This document shows positions 20,723 through 30,933 of a stretch of DNA of 64,000 nucleotides, one piece after another; the first letter of the stretch is position 1; every line of letters begins with the position of its first letter. Position numbers and translations under genes: made by a program. The notes under the pieces were generated by a model, which had not been told where the DNA came from, made no database searches, and saw only the letters and a program-made list of their open reading frames with translations. The stretch comes from Clarkia xantiana subsp. parviflora (Eukaryota; Streptophyta; Magnoliopsida; Myrtales; Onagraceae), in contig JAPTYO010000007.1 in the NCBI GenBank assembly GCA_036873135.1, forward strand, positions 5,872,763-5,936,762, given 5' to 3'.

Positions 20723-23417
20723 ATGAAAATGACTACAATCACAGCCTGTGGCCTGCAAATGGCCACTGTTAGACCGTGTATATCTCATTCTTGTGGACCT
20801 CTTAAAAATGTTGTAGCACATTTTGGTGTTGATGAGAGAAGAAATATGTGGAACAAAGTTGCGAGCATTCCTCATATATCTTCAGTTCAACCTTTTCGAA
20901 GGATGTCTACATCCTATTCATCAAAAGCAACCAATACTGTGACAAAAGCAATGTCTGAAAGCAGCGAAAGCAACCCTTCCACGGGTCTATCCATTGATTT
21001 GAGAGGTTAGAGTAATTTAGATGCCCTGTCCCGGCCTCCTATTGGTGGCTAGTGTACATATAGTAATTTAACGCATGATTCTTGAGTATTAATAGTTCAT
21101 TCGTTATTTAGTTAAGTGAATCTGTTTAAGCCACCTGCCTGATTTACTCACTCTATAACTTATCTCTAGGAAAGAGGGCATTCATAGCTGGAGTAGCTGA
21201 TGATAATGGATATGGGTGGGCTATAGCTAAATCTCTAGCTGCTGCGGGTGCGGAAATTCTTGTTGGCACATGGGTTCCTGTGAGTACTTACTCTTCCTTA
21301 GATGCATCTTCTTCAATTTTATGTTTCGTTATATTAGCATGATTTTGCACATTTTCATTGTGAAATTCTTATCTAGGCATTGAATATCTTCGAGACCAGC
21401 CTGCGGCGTGGCAAGTTTGACAATTCACGCGTGTAAGACTAAAATTTGATGTTCCTCTTCATGCTTGTTGCTGTATATCAGCGAAAGTGTAATGACAAAG
21501 TTTTGGTTTTCAGGCTACCAGATGGGACCTTGATGGAGATTACCAAAGTATATCCTCTAGACGCAATTTATGACACTCTTGATGATGTTCCTGATGATGT
21601 AAGGAGACACGTATTTGGTCCTTATCAAGTGAATGCCTACTAAATTTTGTTAGTTATTTTACACAGTGGAGGGTCGGTTTATTTTTGTGCAGGTAAAAGC
21701 AAATAAACGTTATGCAGGGTCAAGTAAATGGACCGTTCAGGTATACCCCTTTCTTTCCACTTATTATAATTGAATTTAGTAAGTCTGGACATTTGTTAGA
21801 TATTTTAAATGATGATAAAGAGTGTTATGCCCGTGAAATTTTATACCTCTCATGTATGACTCTGGGCCTTTGATCTATTTCATTTAGGAAGTTGCAGAGT
21901 CTGTGAAAGAGGACTTCGGTAGTATTGACATCCTTGTTCATTCCCTCGCTAATGGACCTGAGGTAGAATCCGACAATGTTTAGTAAAATTTTCTTGCCTC
22001 CCACCTTCTTTGACTATGATTTGTTCTCGTCTCAGGTTACTAAACCTCTCCTTGAAACGTCAAGGAAAGGTTACCTCGCTGCAATATCTGCATCAAGTTA
22101 CTCCTATGTTTCGTTACTGAAACACTTTGTTCCAATAATGAACCCAGGTATATTTTGTGTTTCATGCATGCTAAATCAAGTTTATATCGAGATAGCTTAT
22201 TATGATTGTTTCAGTTACTGGAAAGAGATCTGTAAAACTTTATCGATTGTTGTTGCAGGTGGGTCATCAATATCCCTCACTTATATTGCCTCTGAAAAGA
22301 TCATTCCAGGGTACTTCATTTTCTAACCTGATGAGCATTGGTGCAATCCAACTCTACCCTCACTATATAAGCCCTAATACATGTCATATGTCATTTATAG
22401 ATACGGTGGAGGAATGAGCTCTGCAAAAGCTGCTCTAGAAAGCGATACACGAGTGAGTTCTGCTCTGTTCTCATGTTGCTGAACCCCCTCCTCTCCTCTC
22501 TCTTACTCTGATGAACTTCACTATTTCAGGTGCTTGCTTTCGAAGCCGGGAGAAAGCACAAAATCAGAGTCAACACAATATCAGCGGGTATCTTTACCAT
22601 ATTTTTTTATCCATATCTTTGCTTCGTGACACGGGGTCTCATTCATAACATATTATTAGGTAAATAGAGTGTATATTGAATAGGGGCAAGTAAATAAACA
22701 AAAGAAAAAATAATTCCAGAGGACAAATATATGATAGTAAATGCCTAAATTGAAAATAAATATATTTTTTAGGTGTAAGCACAATCCGGAAAGTAAAGGG
22801 TGGCTATTGGCCCCCTTGTTTTTTAAAAAAAGGTCTTCTTCCCAAATATGTTAGGTTGATTGTTGTAGCCATTGGTCTTGAAAATTCACTGACCAAGATT
22901 GGATATACAACTGAAAAGCATAAGCTTATGTACTCAACTTTCGAGCCATTGTATTGAAAAAAAGTAATCATTTTTTATATGTATATATATATTGATTCAT
23001 AATTTCATATGGGTTTTGTTTTTGTTCTTAAAAAAATTGTGAGTCTATTTTTAAAGCAAGTGATTTCTTTACTTTAGGTCCTCTGCGTAGCCGTGCTGCA
23101 AAGGCTATTGGGTTTATCGATATGATGATTGACTACTCATTGGCCAATGCTCCATTGCAAAAGGAACTATCTGCAGGTGATTTTTCCTTCTTCTACTATT
23201 ATCATCTCCTGGTCTGAAATTTATCATTTACTGACTCCTGAAAGTGATGGAACATGAAACAACAGACGAGGTAGGAAATACTGCTGCCTTCCTCGCATCC
23301 CCTTTGGCTTCTGCCATAACGGGTGCAGTAATTTATGTCGACAATGGCCTCAATGCTATGGGGGTCGGAATTGACAGTCCCATCTTTGCTGAACTTAACA
23401 TTCCCAAATCCCAGTGA
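20723..23417 (+). CDS. MOD1: Enoyl-[acyl-carrier-protein] reductase [NADH], plastidial
   Basis: Twelve coding exons: 20723-21005, 21170-21279, 21377-21432, 21514-21598, 21693-21740, 21888-21962, 22036-22147, 22259-22310, 22401-22452, 22530-22587, 23078-23176, 23266-23417, giving 1182 nt (393 aa). It catalyses the last reductive step of plastid type II fatty-acid elongation. Residues 1 to about 90 are Ser/Thr-rich and basic, as in a transit peptide. The NADH fold ([15 protein letters not shown]) follows. The catalytic Tyr and Lys lie in YGGGMSSAK, the plant Y-x7-K spacing. [13 protein letters not shown] is the classic ENR strand-loop. The second in-frame ATG (20729) is an alternative start. 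The length matches plant ENR and all exon phases fit. Confidence 0.96.
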
Positions 23418-23804
23418 TAAAGAATGCAGCAGTGAATGAAGTAGACATCAAGATTTGTGAGATTGAATGTTTTCACTTCAAAGGGAACTCATTTTGTTAG
23501 TGACTTCGCTGGTCTTGTTGATATGAAGATCCCTTATGTATGAGTTTGTGAACTGCATTAAAGCCAGGCAGCTTCCTATTGAAAAATGTGCCGTGTTTTT
23601 GTAAATCTATTTAAGGTAATGTGTTCTTTCTTGAATATAATGGTTCTCTGAATGCTGTAGGGGAAAAAATTATCAGTTTTTTATGGGAATTTCTTAATAT
23701 TTTTTAGGTAAAATTTAGTCTACTATATTTTCTAAAGAATCTAAATTATTAGGAAATAGTTTTGAAAAGAATTCTATTTCGTATATTCAGTTTCACGGAA
23801 ATGT
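23418..23804 (+). other. 3' flank of enoyl-ACP reductase
   Basis: Probable 3' UTR and AT-rich spacer. No further gene is seen. Confidence 0.5.
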
Positions 23805-24289
23805 CTACCATGCTTCGAAAGTAGGGATGCTTTTAGAAAGAGAGTTCTGTATGCAATTGTTTTATTTGCATTTTTACTCAAAATGTTTTATTTTTTAAAA
23901 TAAATCTTATTTTATTTGCTATTATATATATATATATCTTCTTGATTATTAAAGTCTATAATTCGAAAATAATTTACAATTTTCTACAATATTTTTTTAA
24001 AATATTACATTTAAAATATTTCAAAAATAAAGAAAAAATCTAAGGTGATACTAAAAAATATAATTTATGAAATATTAAAAAGAATGTCCAAAATTGTAAA
24101 AAAAATATAATTTAGAATGAATAAAATAAAATAAAAATATCCAATTTCAATCATGTCTAGATCCAATCGCTTCACTTCGTTTATTTATTTTGAGGTTTTA
24201 AACATTTTATATAAAAAGTTTTGGGTAACAATGAAATAAAATATTTGTAAAAAATAACCAAAAGTATGTATGCTTTCGAAGCATGGTAG
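23805..24289. mobile_element. 485-bp MITE with 17-bp perfect terminal inverted repeats
   Basis: The left end CTACCATGCTTCGAAAG (23805-23821) is the exact reverse complement of the right end (24273-24289). Similarity continues imperfectly inward. The interior is AT-rich and non-coding. I see no clean target-site duplication, so the superfamily is undetermined. Confidence 0.75.
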
Positions 24290-24351
24290 CAAGTCCCTCA
24301 GTTTCAACTCCATTCAGTCAAGATGGTAATGAAAAATCATTTAAGAGAAGG

Positions 24352-24857
24352 TTAAAAGGTCTTTTGATCCATGATGTTTGACCACTTTTGAGTTTTGGTC
24401 CATGATGTTTTTTTTACCTAGTTTTGGTAGCATATGCTTGCTGATTTTTCTAGTTTTGGTCCGACCGTAACATTCCGTCCATTTTTTCCGTTAAGTGACA
24501 TGTGCTAGTCATATGATCCATCATAAACTTTCAATTTTGTTCAAATTTGGGGGAATTGACCCATTGAACTAGGTTTAGGTGTCAATTTCTCCAAATTTGA
24601 TCCATTAAACTCAGTTCAATTCGCCCAAATTGAACTAGGTTTAGGGTGTCAATTCCCCCAAATTTGAACAAAATTAAAAGTTTAGGGTGGATCACGTGAC
24701 TTGCACATGTCTCTTAACGGAAAAAATGGACGGAATGTAACGGTCGGACCAAAACTAGAAAAAATATGCAAACATATGGTACCAAAAATAGGCCAAAAAA
24801 AACATCATAGACCAAAACTCAAAAGTGGTCAAACATCATGGACCAAAAGACATGAAG
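24352..24857. mobile_element. Foldback element, about 500 bp, copy A
   Basis: Almost the whole segment is an imperfect inverted repeat. The left arm (TTTGGTCCATGATGTTTT, TCTAGTTTTGGTCCGACC, then ACATTCCGTCC) is matched inverted in the right arm (GGACGGAATGTAACGG, GGTCGGACCAAAACTAG, CATCATGGACCAAAAGAC). The centre lies near 24616 in an AATTGAACT-type palindrome. It is the same family as 44676-45201. No coding capacity is seen. The boundaries are approximate because no clear target duplication was found. Confidence 0.85.
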
Positions 24858-25645
24858 CAGATCTTAAAATGTAAGGTCATAGAGCAATTCTAATCAGTGA
24901 GTATCTTCACAAGTTTTCTACAAGAGTTATTACAGACTGAAGATAATGTCCAATTTTACTATGAAAGAGCATGTACAAGAAACCTCTAATTTGACCAGGT
25001 TAATAGATAAATTTCACATAAAGAGAGGACCGACTATTTGCTAGAAACACTACAAAGCTTATTAAATAATCACAACCCCAAACTACAACATAATATAGGC
25101 GCATTAATGCAGCAGCTATCTATATATACTATACTACCAAGATGCCATAATCATACAACATTCTCCAAATGTCCAACATTTGTCCATGAGAAGCACCTTC
25201 GACCACTTCAACCCGAATCGTATCACGGTCCCCGTGGAGGTTCTTGACCATCTGATTCATAAGGCAGAAAGAAGTATGAAATGGATTATTTACCAAAGAC
25301 CCGTTTGGCATCAGAGGAAATTGAACAACTTTACTCCAATTATCAGTTACATTTCCATTGTCATTCTACAATACACACTTAGTAAATGCAAACTAACTAC
25401 ACATCACTTAACTGCACAGAACCTAGAGCAGGTAAAGAAGAAAATTCAATTCAAAAAAGTCTGCTATACTATCACTCACTACTCATTAACTAGATTTATT
25501 TATGTAACAAAGGGACAATTTCACAAGGACAGTGTGTACAGGATCATCAAAATTTAAGCAGCCATCTAGTAAAATACAGTTGTCACAGCAGTCAATATCC
25601 ATTTTTCTTTATTTGTCTATGATAAGACAGTGAAAAAGGAAGTCG
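24858..25645. other. Spacer and probable 3' UTR of the EMSY-LIKE gene
   Basis: No supported gene. Minus-strand frames near 25129-25311 are open but show no recognisable family. The stretch may hold 3' UTR or alternative 3' exons of the neighbouring minus-strand gene. Confidence 0.4.
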
Positions 25646-28617
25646 TTAGTTATTACCACTTTCACCATCGGATACATCTTCAAGCTTTGCAATTGCTTCC
25701 ACCAAAGCTTCCTCGTGCTCCTGCATTACGACAAAAAGCAGGTCTGTTATACTAAGACAGTACAAAAAATTGGAGTCCCCTAACAAAAAGATAAAACATG
25801 CAAACTCTAGAGCTTCCGGAAGAGCCTTACCTTCAAGATTTTCTTAGCTCTCTCAATTTCTGCAGGGTCTGGTTGACTTGATGCAATAACACTCTCCACC
25901 TATATACCAAGATAGATCATCAGAAATGTTTCCAAAACTAATCTCTCAAAATTGTTTGATCTGCTCCTTACCTCTTTAATAAGAGTATCAGTGTGGAGTA
26001 TTTGTATTTTTCCTGGTACTTTTCTTCCAAAGCCGTTCTGAGAGATAGGAACATCTTTCTTGGCCCCGCCCTTTGTGGTTCCTCTACCTCTTCCTGAATT
26101 TGGACCACCGCCACGCATCATATTCTTCTTGACTCCACGACCTGGACCAGGGCGACCCCCTTTCCGGGACAAAGCTCCAGGATCCTCACCTTCCCACCGA
26201 ATATCATCTGGTGATATCTAGATTTGCAAGAGCGTGCATCTATAATCAAATCAATCCGGTATATAATATAAAGGAAAAATCAAGTGAATGCGTACAATGC
26301 ACTAAAAATATGAGACGTGTAAATTGAACAGCTGTCAGTGCCATGCATTTCCTATTTGGACAACTCCAGTTCGAACCATTTACACAACAGAATTACCACA
26401 TATGGTGTAGTCAAAACTTTTGAAGATCTCTTACCTCAATCTAAAATTGCAGTTATAAAATTTAACACAAATGCATGCAATTTACCAAGAGCACAAGCAA
26501 ACAACTTGTAGAACACAGTAAATTAAAGAGGGCGGCGCAGGCAATTGTACCGAATCTTAACTCCAACTGCATGTGATAAAAAGTTGAACCTTTTTCAACA
26601 GAAAACAATAGACACATAAATCTTCACCCTTAATATCGACTCTCCGACAGCCAAAAGAAGTGTCAAAACTACATCAAAGCAAGATAAAGCCTCTTGAATT
26701 ACCTCTTTGAGATTGACCCACTCCCATGCTTCATCTGCTGTGTTAATATCATAAACAAGTGCATGGCATCCCTATCAGACAAAAATAAAAGGGTAAAAAT
26801 CAACTCAATGCTCCCAATAAATTATTGAACACCCTAAGCAGTAGAGTGAAAGTACCTCAGCTGGATTATAATCAGTAATTACAGCTTCGTAGAAGTTATT
26901 ATCATCAGGCCACCTAGTCCAAACTTTCTTTCCTATTAGGGGAAGTGGGTCATAAGTTGGTGCTGCAGCAGGTTCGCCTGAGGATCCCTGATTGGCACCC
27001 ATGATTCTTCCTGTAACCCCTGCAGAAGGGTGCTGCATGATCTTGATTGGTGCAGAAGAATATGTCAGTGATGAATTGGCAGGTATAATTTCCTTACGAA
27101 CACAACAACGTAGCAAGAAACTAGCATAGTTCGGCTTACTGTTTTTGGCTTCTTGGTTTTGGCACCAGGAGGGGGTCCTCGCCTCAATGTTCCTGAAGAT
27201 GGTGGCAAAGGTTGATGCATTATTGGAGGAGGTGCAATCATAGGTAAAGGGGCTGTAGATTGGGATGTTTTCTGTTTCTTGCGAGATGCCGAAACTGTAG
27301 GACTAGGTGCAAAGTCATGAATGGATTGAGATGAATTAATGATCCCGGGTTGATGCCCGTTTGACTTTCTCCACTCCCTGGTGCCACAATTACAGGGTAT
27401 TATATCAATAAAAATGAGTAACTACGATTTAAACAACGTTAGTAGCTGTTTGTCAAAAACAAACCTTATTCTTCGAATTGTCTCATCAGCATTGACCCTG
27501 GAGAGAATTTTACTGTGTTCGTCATCTGATACTCTCAGCTCTTTCCGAAGTTCAGTTATTAAACTTTCCATTTCCTAAAAAGGGTTAAGGAGAGAATGTA
27601 CATTACCCATCTTAACAAGAGACTGGAGGAAGTAGAAATGCATAATGGAGTATTGGGAAGTAACTTAAAAAACTTACCCATGAGATAGTATCAGACTGAG
27701 CTTTGAAGGCCCGAATAAGTGAATAATAAGCTTCTTGTTCAATTAGGTGGATCTGGGTTTCCATATCTCCATGCATAACAGGTAATGGTCCAGGGCCAAC
27801 AGTCACAGAACGCATGTTGGCAGTAGCTCGGGGCCCTTTCTGATATCTACTGCGATGGGTTGGAGGGAGATCATCGTCTGTTCCTGCAAGTAAAGACAAA
27901 GCCAAGTATCAAGGAATGTTCTTGAAGAAAAAGGATGACTAAATTACAAAACTGAGAAGGATCTAAATGGGATAGTGTCCCAACCATATGAAAGAAGAAC
28001 TCACATTCAAAAAATGCATCGCCATATGCAAGTTAACAAATGTTGTCTGCTACTTAGATGTTACAAATTAATTTAAAAATTCATCTGTCTTGGTTGTTAA
28101 CAGATACTACTTAGTGACAGTGGTTGTTGCAACAGTATAACTTAAAGCCAAGATACTAAACTGCCATGGCATAAGATTTTATGAATGAAGTTGAATTCCA
28201 AGTTCAAGAATTCTTAAAGTATCAAGTCCATAACCTGTCTCCAACTCCTCAAAATCCCTCTGGAACCAATTCATCTTTCTCGGCACTAGACTCTCACGGA
28301 AAAATCTACCAAGATCAATTGAGTGTAGGATATATGCTATAAATATCCCCAATACTCAGAAAAAACAACATTTACCCTAATAAAACTTCCAATGCACCAA
28401 TCCTTGAAAATTCCTTCTCTTTACTTACTCGAAAGAACAATTCACTGAAAGGCTTCTCTCCAACTAAATGCTATGCAGCAGAGGACCCAAATTATAAGAA
28501 TGGACTGTCTAACAAAGAAATTCAGGGCTACGCTAAAACTAAACCCTTGAGAAGGAAGAGATCAAATTTAGCAACTTTTGTGAACTTACCGCTGCTGTCC
28601 GACACTCCAAAGTCCAT
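25646..28617 (-). CDS. EMSY-LIKE (EML) chromatin reader: ENT plus Agenet/Tudor-like domains
   Basis: Nine exons on the minus strand: 28590-28617, 27678-27883, 27465-27574, 27140-27377, about 26856-27092, 26703-26771, 25972-26217, 25831-25899, 25646-25720, about 1278 nt (425 aa). The ENT domain is at about residues 45-115 ([20 protein letters not shown]). A Pro-rich linker follows. The Agenet/Tudor-like Royal domain comes next ([20 protein letters not shown], then [19 protein letters not shown]), then an RG-rich stretch ([19 protein letters not shown]) and a C-terminal coiled segment ([19 protein letters not shown]). Arabidopsis EML proteins bind methylated histone tails and act in immunity and seed development. 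The intron between exons 4 and 5 would be only 47 nt in this model, so the start of exon 5 is uncertain. Confidence 0.9.
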
Positions 28618-28728
28618 CCCAATCTCCTGAACTCAAATCCCCCTTCCAAAATGTCAACCACAGCTGGAGAGAAGTGATTCGTCAGCGCAGTCAAGAGCAG
28701 TGACGCAACTCAGTGAAGCTGCTTATGG

Positions 28729-28752
28729 CCCGCGAAAACAGACTTTCGCGCC
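28729..28752. promoter_or_regulatory. Two convergent E2F-type sites upstream of the EMSY-LIKE gene
   Basis: CCCGCGAAAA (28729-28738) and TTTCGCGCC (28744-28752) match the E2F consensus in opposite orientations, 5 bp apart. They lie about 110-135 bp upstream of the start codon at 28617. The placement suggests S-phase control by E2F-DP. This is a motif match only. Confidence 0.5.
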
Positions 28753-29324
28753 ACAAACTCGTTTAGGAGGTATAGTCAATATGAGCCGGATGATGAAAGA
28801 CAGGCAAGAAGCGAAATTGGAGACGATATTCTTGCAGAGAAGGAGACGATTGAGGGTGTTGACGAGGATGAAAGTAGTGTCGAGGCTGAGCTTCAGACAG
28901 CATGAGCATCAAACGGACTTGAAAAGTGTTATTATGGCGCCCTAAGTTTCCCGATTAATGATTGAGTTTGAGTTCCGTGTCGGATCTTGAGTATCAGCCA
29001 TCAGGGTGACTCGTGTGACCATGGTCGTGTCCATGGAATAAAATATTATTCAGAGTATTTTATTCCTTACTGAATCCGGTGCGAGTGAGTAGTGAGCTAT
29101 CGGCGCTGTCATTCTGATGCAAGCCCCTTCTAATACCACCCCGCCAAAAAAAATATTATATAATAAACTCAACTTATAATTATTTTATTTGAATTTTAAC
29201 TTAATCACGTTTGATTGATTTTTTCAAGCTCAAATTCGGTTTATTATTTTACTTGATGAGTCATATTATAAATAATGCACGCACCTTTAACTCAAATTTA
29301 GTTAGTGTGTGAATATATTTAATA
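28753..29324. other. Intergenic upstream of the EMSY-LIKE gene
   Basis: No gene is seen. A 10-bp inverted repeat, GGAATAAAAT...ATTTTATTCC, lies at about 29035-29067. AT-rich sequence follows. Confidence 0.5.
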
Positions 29325-30576
29325 GAGTTAAATTAGCAAATTGCTAGCTGAACTTTACGTGAAAGTGCAATTTGTTAGCTAGACTTTCTTTTGGAGCAAT
29401 TTGCTAGCTGGAATTTTGTTGACGTGTGATTTGCTAGCTCCGTCAATTTAGGTTAATTATGGACGAAATATATTTTTTAAAATTACTAAAAGTACCCTAA
29501 AGTTTTACTATGATTCTAAAATAATCTCAAGTTTTATATAAAAACAAATATAAATTTCGAATAAAATTTTAGAATGATATATATATATATATATATATAT
29601 GTTGAATATATAACCCAAAGTTCAAAATTTAAAATTAAATATTTTTTAAGAGTTGATGTATTATAGAATTTTAACAAAATTAATTTTTTGTATTTTTAAG
29701 TTACATTTTTTTAATATATTTTTAATATGTATTATTTGAAATTTTAATTTTATATAAAGCATCATGTCATTATATTATTATAATAAAAATTTAGGGTGTT
29801 TATCGCGATTTTTTAGAGTATTTTATTTCTAAGGCTGACGGAAAGATGGACGTAGCTAGTTTTTTTGCACAATATAGAATGTTTAGCAAGCAATTTACTA
29901 AATAAAAAATAAAAAAAACTGGCTAGCAATTTGCACATTCATGTAAAGTTTAGTTAGAGCATCCACAGTGGTATTACGTAAGGATCACGTAAACGTGGGT
30001 CCTACATGTTTATCTATGTAAAGTGAAAAAAAACTATCTACAGTGGTTTTACATAGCAGTCCTTAAAAATGGGACTCACACGTAAATTTATATTTTTACA
30101 AAAAAACATTCCTTAAATATAAGGAATGCTTTATGTTTACGTAAAATTAAATTTCCTCATTTTTTTTTTCCAAACACAGCTGTTCTATTCCATATGTATA
30201 ACGAATATATAAAACAAAATTTGTATAATCCTAGCAAATATTTAACGAATATATATATATATAAAACAAATAACACAAATCTCGTTGCAAAATTAGATAA
30301 AAACTTAATTGTAACGACAAAAAAAAAATAGCCGATTGTAAAGACACAATTGAAACTTTAATTATAACTACTTTTTAAATTAGTTGTTAAAATTTAATAA
30401 TAAAATATGTTTATGTAAGATGGTTAAGTAAAACCATTGTAGACCTGCTATTATTTAAGCATTACATAAATTTATGTATTCCGTAAACAACACATAAAAA
30501 GCTTACGTGACACCTTTAAGGAAAGCAAAATATGTAATACCATTGTGGATGCTCTTAGCAATTTGATACTTAACCC
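29325..30576. mobile_element. Foldback element interrupted by a PIF-type MITE
   Basis: The left arm starts near 29325 (GAGTTAAATTAGCAAATTGC, then TAGCTGAACTTTACGTG). The right arm has the inverse (GCTAGCAATTTGC, ATGTAAAGTTTAGTTA) but is interrupted at 29957-30554. It resumes with GCAATTTGATACTTAACCC ending near 30576. Removing the inserted MITE restores a continuous right arm. An (AT)n run at about 29577-29600 lies inside. No coding capacity. The flanks TATTTAATA and TGCATAATA share 6 of 9 bases, possibly a worn 9-bp duplication. Confidence 0.82.
29957..30554. mobile_element. 598-bp PIF/Harbinger-like MITE with TTA target duplication
   Basis: The left terminus GAGCATCCACAGTGGTATTAC and the right terminus GTAATACCATTGTGGATGCTC are inverted copies with one mismatch. 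Both ends are flanked by TTA (29954-29956 and 30555-30557). Joining the flanks with a single TTA restores the host foldback arm, which confirms the duplication. The interior is AT-rich, contains further inverted 'accatt' segments and has no transposase. Confidence 0.92.
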
Positions 30577-30933
30577 TGCATAATATTATGTAAAGTTCGA
30601 ATCAGCTCAAATTCGACTAGATCTCGACTTGATTAGACTTTTAATAAAAAGAAAAGAAATTGATTAGACTCGCGAGCCTTTCGAATTGAGTATAAATGAA
30701 CTAGACTCTAAGTTATTGTGTCGAATTTGAATATCAACTTACTCCCTAACAGAGGAAAGAAGGAAAAATGCACAAACATCCATCCCACAATTAATCTAGC
30801 ATTTTATTTCAGTTCCATATAGCTTCAGTCAAAGTGTAACAAAACAAACCGCAACTATATGCTTCATTTTTATTGACACAGGAGTTCATATTTTGAACAA
30901 ACAAACATTGCCTTCTCAGTACATTAATCAGTC
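30577..30933. other. Spacer and 3' UTR of NDUFS4
   Basis: Repeated CTCGA/TTCGAA-type words at about 30594-30745 look like a degenerate dispersed repeat. From about 30770 the sequence is probably 3' UTR of the minus-strand NDUFS4 gene. Confidence 0.45.

Noticed and set aside
28700..28945. Basic 81-codon plus-strand frame upstream of the EMSY-LIKE gene
   Set aside because: It overlaps the probable promoter with E2F sites and shows no homology I can recognise.
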